Shown: one piece after another, positions 34,531-46,209 of the stretch | Layout of the letters: the number at the start of each line of letters is the position of its first letter | How positions within the stretch are numbered: the stretch's first letter is position 1 | Assembly (NCBI RefSeq): GCF_007565055.1 | Contig: NC_044568.1 | Span: 37,847,156 to 37,911,155 of the forward strand | Length of the DNA: 64,000 nucleotides | Reading direction: 5' to 3' | From: Rhinopithecus roxellana | Lineage: Eukaryota; Chordata; Mammalia; Primates; Cercopithecidae | The notes under the pieces: model-generated | Seen by the model: only the letters and a program-made list of their open reading frames with translations | Told to the model about the DNA's origin: nothing | The model's database searches: none | Program-made: the position numbers and the translations under genes

Positions 34531-34795
34531 ATGATGGTTAAAAGCACAAAAATAACAAACAGAAATAGGTTCAAGTTCCTGTTAGGCCACTCAGTAAGTC
34601 TGTGATATTGTGCATATTTCTTGAATCATTTGAGTTTCCGTGTTTTTATTTTTGTATATATTCAAATTTGAAACTATGCATAATGATAATACCTGAAATG
34701 GCTTCTCTGAGGATTTATCAAAATGATTATAAAATATTTAGCTGAATGCCTGGCCTTTAGTAGTGCTCAAGAATATTGAACAGTGGTTCTTCTTG
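34531..34795 (+). mobile_element. MIR SINE fossil
   Basis: Motifs in MIR order: GATGGTTAAAAGCACAAAAA, AATAGGTTCAAGTTCC, CAGTAAGTCTGTGATATTG, TAATGATAATACCTGAAATG, and the CTGAATGCCTGGCCTTTAG tail. Confidence 0.82.
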
Positions 34796-35989
34796 TTGTG
34801 TTAAGATAGATCACAAAGTTTTGCTTAAAATTCGATGTAAATATATATGTGTAAATGTGTGCATACATGTACATACAAAAATTTTAAAGACTGTAAAAAT
34901 GTTATAAATTTTTATAGATGGACTATGCATTTTATTTCCCTTTGACTGAGAAAGAGCAAGAGTAGTAGAAGCATATGAACAGTTTTTTTGAAGAAACAGT
35001 ATTTTTTAAACACTTGAACACTCTAAACGATAGCAGATAGGAGGCCAGTGTTTGTGATGACGCTTGTGTGATTCAGTGGTATTTTCTTTTGAAGGTAGTT
35101 CATAAATACTTAGTGTGAGTTCAATTAATATTTACATATTTATTTTAATTGAGAATTTGTCTATTTATTCAGCTTTAGGCAAAGTCAAGCAAAAAGGTGG
35201 TGTGATTTTTGATGGTTATCTGTTCATACCGCCCAAAGGGACCTAATTTGCTTGGTCAGCCCTCGGATTTCAATGACTGCTGCTCCTGTTTCCCATTTGG
35301 CCATGCCCAAGTCCATTTCCCTTTGGAATCTCAATTTCCTGTCCTACAAACATGTAGGGATTAGATTCACAGACTCAGCTATGCCATATTGTTTTGTTTT
35401 TATATTTTTGTGTAGCAACACATTTCAAATTTTCTCATTTATGCCATCCAAGAGAGGAACAGGGAAGTGACTCTGGGGAGGAACGGAAGCAAAGAAAATA
35501 AAAAAGGTCCCATAAATCATCGAAGACAGAATGCAATGCTAATAGGCATTGTTATGCTCTGGACAACAGAACTCCATTTATGGAGGCAGGATTTGAACTT
35601 CTGCATGTCGCTGAAACATCAACTTCAAATCCCTAGTTCGTAGAGATTCTTCCTATTCTACTTGAACATTCTAAAACTGTGTCAAGCCCCAAGGAAATGG
35701 GATTGCCGCTGAGGGGCAGAGGTGCAGAGGGTCTACATGTAGAGAGAAATAAAGCTGACCTGGCCAAGGTGAAAGATGGTAATGCGGGAAGGATTTAGTG
35801 AAATTTTGGACTTAAGTTATTTTCACAATGTCATGCAAGGTCAGCCTTTCATTTCTTCAAGCCAAAGCATAACAGAGGCAGAAAATGGGGATGGAGAAGA
35901 AGACAAAGAATAAGAAGATTGAAGACCCAGGTTATTGGAGTAATGCCGATAGCACATTACATCAGAGGTTTCTTGCTGTTCTATACATA
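34796..35989. other. unique sequence, possible MIR trace, no gene seen
   Basis: At about 35265-35370 a faint MIR-like run (CAATTTCCTGTCCTACAAAC then ATGTAGGGATTAG) is present but weak. The 72-codon frame at 35252-35470 overlaps it and is unsupported. The rest is featureless by eye. Confidence 0.5.
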
Positions 35990-36130
35990 ATACTTTTATT
36001 TATTTGTTATTCCATTCATTTGACAAACACTTATTGAACATGTTAAAGACATTGTGCTAAGCATTAAAGATACACATACCAGGAAATACCTTGAAAATCA
36101 GTAAAAGAAGCAAAAAAAGCCAGCAAGTAT
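35990..36130 (-). mobile_element. L2 LINE 3'-end fossil, antisense
   Basis: CCATTCATTTGACAAACACT, TATTGAACATGTTAAAGAC and TGTGCTAAGCATTAAAGATA are the reversed L2 3' end in order. Confidence 0.7.
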
Positions 36131-36388
36131 TACCACACTGATATGTTATGAAAAGCAAGAGTAATAAAGAATTTAGAATTTGGAAAAGAAAGGGGTGTTG
36201 AGGTGAATAAAAGCTTTTGCCCAAAAGTTGTTATGCGGTTTTAAAAGAGGGAAAAATTCTGTGATATATGATATAGAAGTGGAGGAACCAATAGTCAACC
36301 CAGGCCATTTGTTCCAGGATTTGTGTTCTCAGCCATTTTGCTGGGCTTCTTCATCTCCATCAGTGTCTGTCAGTTAGAGAATGATGAT

Positions 36389-36575
36389 ATTAACAATAGC
36401 TAAAACATATTGAATATCAACATGTACACTCACTCTGAATTACCAGATTTAGTCCTTATACCATTTATGATGTAGGCACCATTTTTAATTTTACAAAAGA
36501 GAAAACAAATAGAGAAAGATTAAATAACTTGCCCAAGGGTCATGAAGCTGGAAGTCACAAATCTAGGTTCTCAGA
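36389..36575 (-). mobile_element. MIR SINE fossil, antisense
   Basis: It contains AACAATAGCTAAAACATATTG, TTTAGTCCTTATACC, TTTTACAAAAGAGAAAACAA and AAATAACTTGCCCAAGGGTC in reversed MIR order. Confidence 0.8.
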
Positions 36576-36606
36576 AAAATTTTGAATAACTTTTGGAATT
36601 ATGAGG

Positions 36607-36926
36607 TTTGTTTGTTTCTTTTTGAAACAGGGTCTCATTTTGTCACCCAGGCTGACACAGTGGCACAATCTGTCACAGCTCATTGCAGCCTCAACCTCCT
36701 CGGCTCAAGTGATTATCCCACCTCAGGCCCTCAAGTAGCTGGGATTACAGGCACGTGTCACCACGCCCAGCTAGGTTTTTTAATATTTTTATTTTTTTTC
36801 TTTTTTGGAGAGACAGTATCTTGTCGTGCTGCCCAAGTCTTGAAACTCCTGAGCTCAAGTGATCTGCCTGCTTCAACCTCCCAAAATGCTAGAATTACAG
36901 GCGTGAGCCCCCCTGTACCCAACCAG
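36607..36926 (-). mobile_element. AluJ-type element, antisense
   Basis: A full-length old Alu in reverse, with a diverged left monomer (CATTTTGTCACCCAGGCTG) and AluJ-like text such as TCCTCGGCTCAAGTGATTA. AATTATGA stands near both ends (about 36597-36604 and 36929-36936) as a probable short target duplication. The 146-codon frame at 36582-37022 reads through the Alu and is spurious. Confidence 0.9.
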
Positions 36927-36936
36927 TTAATTATGA

Positions 36937-37599
36937 TTTTAATAATCAACTTATATTTTGCCACTGGCATGGCACATAAGCTATTCTTCCCTCATAATCT
37001 ATACCTTCTTCCCACATACTAATTGTATGTTTGGTGAATATTTCAAATTTGAGCCAACATGATTTATAGAAATTTTAATACAACTTGGCAGTATTTTATC
37101 CTATATATAGTCAATTAATTATGTTATTTTTTAATGAAAAGTACATTTTGTTCTGACTTTTATTTTCCAATAAAGCATTCCATGAATGGAAAATTCACAA
37201 ACTATTGACATGTGTAGTATGATTCCTTTAGCTTTGAATTGGGACCACAAGAGGGCTGACACAGTCCATTGGAGAGGGGTGAGGAATAGGTAGGATTTTA
37301 TTGTGAATCCATAGTTAGAAATCTATGAATAAAGCAGTTTCACGAACCCTACTCCACCCATCACTATAACCCCAACATCCACCCCAGATGCTCCTGAACA
37401 TCTCTCATTGAAGATTCTCCTTGTACTCATGGTGCAATGCTCAGTTTCTTTCTTATCCACATACCTAAAAATGCTATAAGGGTAAGGGCTATATCTGATT
37501 TATTTGTAGCCGTATCTCCAACATTTACACAGAATATGATATTCCTAATATATGTTTTAAAACTAACCACATCTCACCGCCTTCACATCATCATTTCTC
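36937..37599. other. unique sequence, no gene seen
   Basis: No certain repeat. The right part (37400-37599) may be a decayed 5' extension of the L2 that follows. The 79-codon frame 37437-37676 is not supported. Confidence 0.5.
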
Positions 37600-38240
37600 A
37601 TCAGATCTCTGTCTTTGTCCTTACCTTCCAATCATCTCTGTTCTGTAGAATCCAGAGTGAATTTTTTGAAGCATAAAACACACTGTGCCCCCTCTTAAAA
37701 CCCTCTAGAGACTTCCATTTGCACTTGGCATAAATCCACGCTCTGTAACTTGGCAGAGCATAGACCACCCCCGTTCTCTTCAGCTTTATATCCTACACTG
37801 TTGCCTTTGTTTCACAATTGTCCAGCCACGTTGATTCCTCAAATAGACCAAGCCCATCCTCATCACAGAACATTTGAACATGATGATGGTCTTGTAATAT
37901 TTTCTTTTTCCTTGAATAATCCACAGGACCTGGTCCCACTTATCATCCAGAACTTGGAGTAAATTTCACCTCATGAGAGAGGTCTTCTCTGACAACCCTT
38001 TATAAAGTTATTCCTCTCTATCCCTTTACTCGTTTGCTCATTTGATCTTATTCATATCGTACATATTATATTACCTAAGCAAATAAGATAATTTTTGATG
38101 AGTAGAATTTCATTTCACTAGAATATATGCTCTGAGAGCAGAAAATTTGACTATCTGATAAGCAGTGGAAATTCAAGGGTTAATAATGACTAGCAAATAG
38201 TAAATATTTAAGTCTTAGTGGAATTACTGAAGTATGAATG
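37600..38240 (+). mobile_element. L2 LINE 3' part, sense
   Basis: A long L2 match in order: CACACTGTGCCCCCTCTTAA, AGACTTCCATTTGCACTTGG, CATGAGAGAGGTCTTCTCTG, CCTCTCTATCCCTTTACTC, TCACTAGAATATATGCTC, and a TAATAATGACTAGCAAATAG terminal region. The 70-codon frame 37750-37962 is part of this fossil. Confidence 0.82.
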
Positions 38241-38452
38241 TGAGTATATCCTAAAAGGTATGCTTATGTGTAGATTCATCAATGAAGAGAACCAGATGAA
38301 TAATTTGTAATGAAGGTAATGTTGGCTTCGTTCACCTCATATGCCTTATTGGGTGGATGGACATTACTACCTCTTCGTCCACTCAATGGGGAGGCTCCGT
38401 GTAGGCCTGTAATACCAATAAGGCTAATTATGTTATTTTCTTAAAACTGTAG
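38241..38452. other. unique sequence with a 9-bp inverted repeat
   Basis: CCTTATTGG at 38344-38352 and its exact complement CCAATAAGG at about 38414-38422 bracket a GC-richer stretch. No function is assigned. Confidence 0.5.
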
Positions 38453-38586
38453 ATGTGGAGGGAGGCACACAGTTGCAGAAGGCAATTAGAAATAACTATG
38501 TGATGGCTTTGAGAGCAGCAGAAACTCATGGACTAAGATTCCTGCCGCTAGCCGGTGTCTTCTTTCAGATGGCCTACCTGTTCAAT
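38453..38586 (+). other. candidate exon-like interval A (unproven)
   Basis: This 134-base interval lies between an acceptor-like TTATTTTCTTAAAACTGTAG and a donor-like GTATGT. One plus-strand frame is open from 38428 to 38628 (67 codons). It reads ...GGTQLQKAIRNNYVMALRAA... and later FQMAYLFN before the donor. It is not in a repeat I recognise. If spliced as proposed, it ends on a complete codon (AAT). A frame of this length arises often by chance, the acceptor tract is weak, and I recognise no family. Treat it as a lead rather than a gene. Confidence 0.2.
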
Positions 38587-39899
38587 GTATGTCTTCTGGT
38601 TGTAAAAGTTCATCAGGGTTGGTTTCCATGATGAACAACTAAAGTATGTATGTGGGAGGGATAGGGCATAAAGAGCTCCAGGTGAAGAAGAGGCATTGAA
38701 GTACCAGGAAAGTTGAGTTGATGGAGCAGGCGGATTGTTGAAATTTAATCAGTGGTGTTCAAATGATTTTAGCAGATATTTAGACAGTTTGAGTGTGATC
38801 TGTGCTTTTGTGGGCAAATCGACTGTATTTAAGAGGGAGTGAGGGCTAGAGAGTGGGAGGCATAGCAGCGGCCTATAGTCAGTGTGCCAGATGTACTATA
38901 CATTTTTTTTTAAAGCAGTAAGAAAAAAAGATAATTAAAGAAAAAAAGGAAACGTCTTTTTAAAGTTTCTAGTGACCTTATACCGTTTTGTGTCACTCTG
39001 ACATTTTAAATTTTGTTTCTGAGCAAATTTCTCCCCAGGTATTCTATTTATATTTTAAACAGCCAAAGTATGCAAATATCTCTATTTTGCATCTCTAATA
39101 ATGTATGCTACACAATTCAACAAGATTTCTTGGGATTCTTCCTAAATTTCTTCTGTTGTCTTTCATATGTGTATGTTTTCCAAAAGTCTGTCCATAATTT
39201 GGGTCAATTGACTATTTACACAGAATATCTCTCTTTCTCAGGTGGGGATTTGTTATAAACACAGCCCAGTTAGAACAAATGCAATTTCATTACACTGGAT
39301 AATTACACTTTTGGATATAATTGTGCCCATTGGGATCTCATGAAAACCTAAAGTAAAGAAATATTAAAAGGCTATGAATCACCTTTTATTAATTGAGAAG
39401 ATGATTTTTAATAGACAAAACTTCTATAATAAAAAGTTTTCTTGTATTATATATCTATAAAACAATGGTTTTCTTTCTCTCTTCGTTTTATCCCCTTATA
39501 TTCTTATTTGGTGTTTAATTACTGCCTGGTGTTTTAAGCCCATTCAAGCTTTAATATTGGCAGACAATTATAATTTATATATATGTATGTATGCATACAC
39601 ACACACAGAGACACACACACACACATACACACACACATGCCTCTCTCTGTAATTGTAGCAGGAGAGATTATTGACCTTCAACATCAATCATAACTAACAA
39701 GTCTGCTGTATCGCTAAGTCTATCACAGGAAAGCTATGGTCATGAGGCTAAATAGTATTTTGGGGAAAAAAACTGTAGTCAATAAGCCAATTCTTCTCTC
39801 TCCACTGAGTTTATCTCCAAATAAACTCAGAGTCTTCAATTTTTATCTCAACTTATTCTTCTTACTTATTAACATTAGTAATAGTAGGTATAATATATT
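38587..39899. other. AT-rich sequence, no gene seen
   Basis: The interval holds a TATG/CA microsatellite at 39568-39638. The plus frame 39013-39258 (81 codons) is F/S/L-rich and unsupported. The 123-codon frame starting at 39736 runs into a MIR and is also unsupported. Confidence 0.55.
39568..39638. repeat. TATA/TATG/CA composite microsatellite
   Basis: Short TATATATG and TATGTATG units pass into interrupted CACACA runs. Confidence 0.85.
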
Positions 39900-40125
39900 T
39901 TTAATAATAACTAATATTTATGGGGGTCAGGCCTTGTCTGAGTTATTTACATACAATAACTTTTTAATCCTCACAACTATGTGCAACAGACATTACTATT
40001 TTCCTCATTTTATAGATACAAAAACTGAAGCGAAAAAAAGAAAAGCAATTTGCAAGGTTACGAAAGTACTGATGTACCAAGTGATACTTAGAACTGAGGT
40101 AGTCTAACCTCAAAGCCCGCTTAAT
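39900..40125 (-). mobile_element. MIR SINE fossil, antisense
   Basis: Reversed MIR order: AATAATAACTAATATTTATG, AGTTATTTACATACAATAAC, TTAATCCTCACAACTATGTG, and TTTATAGATACAAAAACTGA. Confidence 0.8.
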
Positions 40126-42565
40126 TACTATGTATCACTGCCTTTATTAAATAAATAGCTAATTTATTATTATTATTTCAATAGTTTTTGGGGAACAGGT
40201 GGTGTCTGGCTACATGAATAAGTTATTTAGTGGTGATTTCTGATCATCGGCCACAGTGATGAGTGTATTATACTTACTTGACTGACAGGCAGAGGAAACC
40301 TGGAAGCAAGTTAGTATACCCTACTTAATCATGCGTTTCAAATCTCAGGCTGACTTTCCGCACACAGCAGCTTCTAGTGGTTCTCACGACCAGAACAGTA
40401 ATCCTGAAAGTTATAAATAGGTTGTTTGGTCAAAATATTGACAACCTAATTGAAAAATATATATCCTACTGTTTCGCTGGTTGCTAGCCAGTGAAATGAG
40501 ACAGAAACCCCAAGGAATCACGGAGGGCTTCATATGACCTGCCACTTTGACTTATGTAACTGCATTACCCCGAGAATGAAAGACCTCGTTTATTTTTAGT
40601 TTCTTATTTTTTCCCATCAACTTGGTCTATGAGGCAACTGTAAACAACAAATGTTGAGAGGACAAAAAAAGTTGTTAAAAACTTTCTGGGCTTAAGTCTT
40701 CATCTGTGTTCTCTTAAAGAGACAGGGGACAGAACCCTTAATGCATCTTTATGCTGTACCAGATCCTCACTTAGAGCAGTGCACATTTCTATAGATGGAA
40801 ATAAAGTATATCAACTGCTGGGGAACAAAATTGGTATTGCTTAATGAGGTTGGAGTTTGGAAAGTGTCCTTTACAAGATCCTGATTGAATAATGATTAAT
40901 CATCTACATTTATGTACATTACAAAAGTAGAATCAGTTGACTATTTTGTTCTGTGATCATAAAATATATATTGAACATTATTTTGAGCCAGGTACTGCGT
41001 GAAATTCAAACCTGAAAAAGTGATAGAAATTAATATTAATGAATACCTATAAAACTTTGGTACTCAAAGTGGGGTTCATGGGTGAGCAGCATAGACCCAT
41101 TACTTAATTTCACTAAGCCGTAGTTTTCTCTTATTAATTGAGGATAAATCATATTGACTTCATAGTCTTTTGCTGAGACAAATAAAAACACAATATTTCT
41201 AGTAAATTACGTAATTCAACACTTGCCAATTTTTAATTCATGCCTAACTAACCCTAAGACTTTATTTACCACACCAAACACTGTGTCTTAAATCAATAAT
41301 TTTGAAGTCATTTGGGGAATGTCTTTCAATCCTGTCTCAAAACTGCTTGCACCTATTATCTCGTAATAAAGACAACTAAAATATTTATTCTTCTGTTTTT
41401 AAATTAAGAGTCCCTCAGTTTTTAGAGGAAAATAATATGCTTAATTAAAATAAACAAAATAAACTAAAGACAAATAAATAAAGGCACTACATTTTAAGGA
41501 GCTTCCCTGGAAGTCTCCTCTGGCAACTCCTGTGTGCATTATCCTGTCCAGAACATAGTTACATGCTCCTGCCTAATTGAATGAGGGAGAAGAGATGCAA
41601 AGCCTCAGAATATTTGGTAAGTACCTTTGCCACACTAAGACATAAGTTTCCAATTTTTTTAGTAAATAAAAATATTATTGTGTATATCTTACTGCAATGA
41701 AAAGAGCATAACTAAAATAAAAAATGCATGAAGTATTGAAACATGAGATCTTCTGAGTAGAAATTGTGTTTCCTAAGAGAAATAGGTATTTTTTAAAAAG
41801 AGAAATTTTTCTGAAAAGAATATCATTCACACTGTCCCTTCATCCTATATAAAATGTGGATGTAATACTCGGCAACACATCATCCTTTTCTTTTATCTTG
41901 AGCCAACTAGAGTGAGGAAAATTTCAAATATCTTGCAGAAATGCTGATCCTGACATCACTGGGTTGCAGATCTAACAATAGCTGCTAGCACTGCAGAATG
42001 CATGTTGTAAAAGCTATAAGCCCCTATTTAAGCTACCAGGTCCTTGAAATTAAAATCATTTCTAATGCCTAATGGATACACTTAATCAACAGGGCTGCAT
42101 TTTATCCCAAAGAATTTATTTCAGAAACAAGTTCCAGTCTCTACGATACACATGTTGTTTGTTTAATCTTTTCTTTTCTTTGAGGCCTCACAGTGAAAAT
42201 GGCTATCACTCTCCCTGTGATTATCTCAAAAAGCCCAAATAAGTAAAACAACTGATTAATTATCTGTCAATTGCAACCTAAAAAGTTAAACAGGCCATCT
42301 TCAAAGTATCAGAGGAGACCACTAAACAGGTTGCCGAATCTTAGAGCCTGATACAAGCAAGGCCTATGTGAGTGAGCATCAAGTCCAGCGGTTCCCAAAC
42401 CTAGTTACACATTGAGTATCCTAAGGAGAGAGTGAGAGGGGTGTGTGGTGGAAGACTGATTCTCTGGCTTTTCTCTAAAGCAACAGAATCTGTGATGAAA
42501 AGAGATGGGTGGAAGGAAGTCTGATAGAATAAGATACACGTTTATTTTTATCTAAATTCTTCCAG
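40126..42565. other. AT-rich sequence with faint MIR and L2 traces, no gene seen
   Basis: Weak traces are an L2-like reverse end at about 40965-41035 (TATTGAACATTATTTTGAGCC) and a MIR-like stretch at 41090-41200 (CCCATTACTTAATTTCACTA). The rest is unassigned AT-rich sequence. Confidence 0.5.
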
Positions 42566-42731
42566 CTGGGTCTGTGGTTTCCCAGGTTAGTCCATGATGG
42601 AGGGACTAAGGCCCATGTAAGGGAACTGACCATCTTTGAGGTCATCAACATTGAACCAACTAATGACAGAATCAACATAATCCTGTCTCCTGGATACCCA
42701 TCCCAAATTCATTCCAGGGATGACCTGCCAG
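42566..42731 (+). other. candidate exon-like interval B (unproven)
   Basis: This interval of 166 bases is flanked by a pyrimidine-rich acceptor-like stretch, TTTTTATCTAAATTCTTCCAG, split here as ...TCTTCCAG before the interval, and by a consensus-perfect donor, CAG then GTGAGT (42729-42737). One plus-strand frame is open from 42533 to 42778 (82 codons, no ATG). Inside the interval it reads ...VRELTIFEVINIEPTNDR... and ends SRDDLPG. It is outside any repeat I recognise. The interval starts at a codon boundary, so it would join in phase to interval A at 38453-38586. Minus-strand frames at 42475-42928 overlap it and are treated as its shadow. I do not recognise the protein. It could be a real internal exon, an exon of a decayed gene, or chance. 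Confidence 0.3.
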
Positions 42732-43884
42732 GTGAGTCTTTTGGGGATTTTATTGTATTTTTTCTGGTTCCTTATCTTTGAGACAATTGAAAACTGAGTA
42801 TTTGAAAATTCTTGCATACCTCCTATGATCATTTTATATGCACAAACCGAGACCCATGCTTCTATCCACACGTAGATAGAAACAACGGGAAGGAGGGAAA
42901 ACGGTAAGAACCACGATGTGAACTGCAAACATCATTAATTTGTTTTTAGGTGAGAAAACTAAGGCTCAGTTTGTTCCAAAAAATTCACAAAGCTCAAAAA
43001 CAACACAGCTAGGATTAGACATATTCTGAATGCCTTCAACATCCATTGCTTTATCAATGTCGTGTAGCTGCTAATGAAGTGCAAGGCTTGCTGTACACAC
43101 AGTGAAGAAATAAAGGATGATTGAAGCTGGGATATGAAATCCAAAACAACCCTGATATACTTTATTGGAGATTGCTGAAAACTAACTGACTCGTAAGTGT
43201 CAAAGCTAGATTTTGAAACCGGTTTTGTCCAAATAAAAATCCTGCATTGTTTTCCTTAAAATAATATTTGCACTGAGCTTGCTAAAAACTAGAAAAAGCA
43301 GGACCCCCATATTGCTGATGTTTTCAGGGTCTCTAATTCAGTTCCTCTCCCCGGTTCTTCTCCCAGCTATATTCCACGAGCCTTCCAACTACATGGAATT
43401 TATGTCAAATTCAGAAAGATGAGAAAAGACAACATTCCTTAGAGTACTGATTTTATGTTCTTTCCAAACAAAATGGTCAAAAGTAAATTTCTGTACAGAA
43501 TAAGTATGCCGGGGCGGAAACAAGACAGGCCTGTCAATTAAGTGAAGGGCATTCCTAAGTCTCGTTCTGCCTGTGTTATATAATAGTCCCCTCCAATCCT
43601 GTATGGAATCATAGAATTATTAGATGGATAAATCTTGGTTTCCCAACACTCAAGGAGAAATATAGATTTGGGTTCTCTTAGAGGGGATGTGACTTATCCA
43701 AGTAACTCAACAGCACCTCTTACTCTGGCTTGAATAGTAAAACACCTCCTCAATGGAGTTTCTGTTTCTGTGCTTGATCTCATAAAACTCTTTTCACATT
43801 AGCAAGAGATCAACGAAGTCTATCAAATTAGACCATTTTCCTCAAAACTTCTGTTGCTTTTAAAAATTATTTTTTAAATGCAAT
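42732..43884. other. AT-rich sequence with a weak antisense MIR, no gene seen
   Basis: At about 42945-43035 there is a weak reversed MIR (GGTGAGAAAACTAAGGCTC then ACACAGCTAGGATTAGAC). Nothing else is recognisable. The minus frame 42959-43144 is unsupported. Confidence 0.5.
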
Positions 43885-44155
43885 CCAGCCTCCTTGTATA
43901 TCCTATAATATAGGACAATTTTGACCTTGAAGGCTTCGTTGACCTCACCTCTACTACCTCCCTCGCTTCCTTATGCTCTAGCACTGACATCTCTTATTCA
44001 ACACACGCGTCTGGTCCTATCCCAGAGCCCTTCACTTTCTGTTTTTGCATCCAGGAAAGTTCTTCTGGATATCTCCATGACTTTATCTTCAAACTCAGGT
44101 CTCTGCTCCCAAGTTCCTGCCTGAGAGAGGCTCTCCCTACCCACCTCATATTCCT
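43885..44155 (+). mobile_element. L2 LINE fossil, sense
   Basis: GCAATCCAGCCTCCTTGTAT, ACCTCACCTCTACTACCTCC and TCCTTATGCTCTAGC are L2 3'-region blocks. They are followed by GTTCCTGCCTGAGAGAGGCT and CTCCCTACCCACC. Small frames on both strands at 43921-44206 belong to it. Confidence 0.7.
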
Positions 44156-44164
44156 TTTCTTTTT

Positions 44165-45575
44165 AGAATTCTGGTAAATTACATATAACAGAATTTGCCG
44201 TCTCACCCATCTTTAAGCACACAGTTTAGCAGTGTTAAGTATATTCACGTTCTTGTGCAACAGATCTCCAGGACTGTTTCATCTTACGAAACTGAAACTC
44301 TAGACTCATAAAACAACACCCCCCAGTTCTCTCTCTTCCCATCTTCTGACAACCACCATTTAATCACTTTCTGTTTCTGTGAGTTGACTGCTCTGGAAAT
44401 CTCCAGAAATCTGTAGGTGAAGTCATACAGTATTTTTCTTCCAGTGACTGTCTTATTTCGCTTAGCGTAATGTCTTTAAGGTTCACCCATGTTGTAGAGG
44501 TTTCAAAACACCCTTCTGTTTTTAAGGCTGAATAATATTCTACAACATGTGTATACTACATCGTTTTACCCATTCATTCATTTTGATGGACATTTGAGTT
44601 GCTTCCACCTTTTGGATACTGTAAATAATGCTCTGTGAACATGATTGTGCAAATATCTATTTAAGACCCTGCCTTCATGTCTTTTGGATATGCATCAGGA
44701 AGCGGAATTGCTAAATCATGTCGTAATATTGTTTTTAATTTTTTGAGGAATTACCATGATGTTTTCCACAGAGGCAGTGCCATTTTACATTCCTACCAAC
44801 AGTGCACTAGGGCTTCAATTTCTCCACATCTCCACAACACTTGTTATTTTCTGGGTTTTGTTGTTGTTGTTTATAGTAGCCTTTCCAATGATGATGGAAT
44901 CTATTCAGATGTGACGTATCAAAGTGGTTTAGATCTGCATTTCCCTGATGGTTAGTGATGTTGAGCATCTTTTCATGTTTTTCTGACGATTTGCATATCT
45001 TCCTTGGAGAAATGTCTATTCAAGTCCTTTGCCTATGTTTAAATTGAGTTATATGTTCTGCTGTTGTTGTTGAGTTGTGGGAGTTCTTTATATATTCTGG
45101 TTCTTAACCTTTTGTCAAGTATTTGATTTGGAAACTTTTGTTTTTATTGTGTAGTTTGCCTTCTTACTGCATTGACTGTATTTTTGATCACCAGAAGTTT
45201 TTAGCTTTGATGTTGTTCATTTTTTTCTGTTTTAACTTTCATTGCCCATGTTTTTGGTACCATCTTCAAGAAATCATTGCCAATTTAATTCTATAAAGTT
45301 TTCCCATATGATTTCTTCCAAGACTTTGATAGTTGTAGGTCCTGCATTTAAATCTGTGATCCATTTTTGGCTCATTTTTTTGTGTGTGGTGTACAGTAAG
45401 GGTCCAGTTTTACTCTGTGGCCTATGAATATAGAGTTTTCCCAAGAGCATTTGTTTAAAAGACTGTCCTTTCCCAACTTAATAGTCTTGACACCTTATTA
45501 AAAATTATCTGACCATATATGTGAGGATTTACATTTGGGATCTGTATTCTATTTTGTTGGTCTATTTGTCTGTTT
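44165..45575 (-). mobile_element. L1M (L1MB/L1ME-like) 3' end and ORF2, antisense
   Basis: About 1.4 kb of continuous reversed L1: 3'UTR-like AATTCTGGTAAATTACATAT, then CTTATTTCGCTTAGCGTAAT, GAATTGCTAAATCATGTCG, TTTACATTCCTACCAACAGT, TTGAGCATCTTTTCATG, AAGAAATCATTGCCAATTTA and TGTTGGTCTATTTGTCTG. It is heavily diverged. The 5' part is truncated at about 45575. Short frames inside it (44677-44955, 45242-45427) are spurious. Confidence 0.9.
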
Positions 45576-45887
45576 CTTCTTTTTTAAAAAATCCTATTAA
45601 GTAACTTCTTCATAGTAATTATGATTATTATTTTTACTCAGAAAACGACTTTTTCTGATTGCTTCAGAAAATATACTCATAGTTAAAAAATAAAAAAGAA
45701 ATACAAGTTATCTCTAAATTCAACTACCCATAACTATAACTAATATTATTTTCTGGTCATGTTTTTACTTTTGTTTACTTTTTTACAAAAGAACTTTATT
45801 ATAAGATTAGATTATTAATTTTTTAATCTTAATATGTGTGTTTAAATATATAATATATCCTATCTATATATAGTATAATCTTTACAT
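45576..45887. other. AT-rich sequence, no gene seen
   Basis: No feature other than TA-rich low complexity near 45838-45880. Confidence 0.55.
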
Positions 45888-45989
45888 TTATATGTGTGTG
45901 TGCACTTGTGTGTGTGTACATATACACGTGTGTATATATGTGTGTGGGTGTATATATGTTGGGGGGGGGGAGGAAGAAAGAAAGAGAGA
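45888..45989. repeat. (TG)n/(TATG)n, G(10), (AGAA)n composite repeat
   Basis: A TATG/TG alternating tract is followed directly by ten G bases (45961-45970) and then by AGGAAGAAAGAAAGAGAGA. Three different simple-sequence types abut. The 72- and 76-codon minus-strand frames here are artefacts. Confidence 0.88.
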
Positions 45990-46209
45990 CAGTATTCCTC
46001 ATCTGAAAATCCAAAATCAAAATCTGAAGTTTTTTGAGCTCTGACACAAAACTGAAAGGAAATGATTAAATGATCATTAGAGTATTTCATATTTTGGATT
46101 TTGGGATTAGGGATCCTGAACTGACAAGTATCATGCAGATATTCTGAAATTAATTACAGTTCAAAACTTGAAACACTTTCTGTCCAAAGTATTTCAGATA
46201 AGGGATACT
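45990..46209. mobile_element. Tigger-type (TcMar) MITE, family uncertain
   Basis: The left end CAGTATTCCTCATCTGAAAA and the right end CAGATAAGGGATACTCAAC are imperfect inverted repeats of the kind found on Tigger-derived elements. Inside are AAAATCCAAAATCAAAATCT, GGATTAGGGATCCTGAACTG, CATGCAGATATTCTGAAATT and AACACTTTCTGTCCAAAG, in the order of such non-autonomous elements. It is short and internally deleted, and no transposase coding is left. Orientation is ambiguous because the ends are symmetrical. Confidence 0.7.

Noticed and set aside
36582..37022. 146-codon plus-strand frame
   Set aside because: It reads through an antisense AluJ and contains typical Alu-derived peptide text.
42385..42480. 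Possible hAT-type MITE start (GCGGTTCCCAAACCTAGTTA)
   Set aside because: Only the first 40 or so bases resemble such elements and the continuation does not fit.
42475..42928. 113- and 67-codon minus-strand frames
   Set aside because: No promoter, splice or domain support. They overlap the better-supported plus-strand interval at 42566-42731 and are treated as its shadow, although this choice is not proven.
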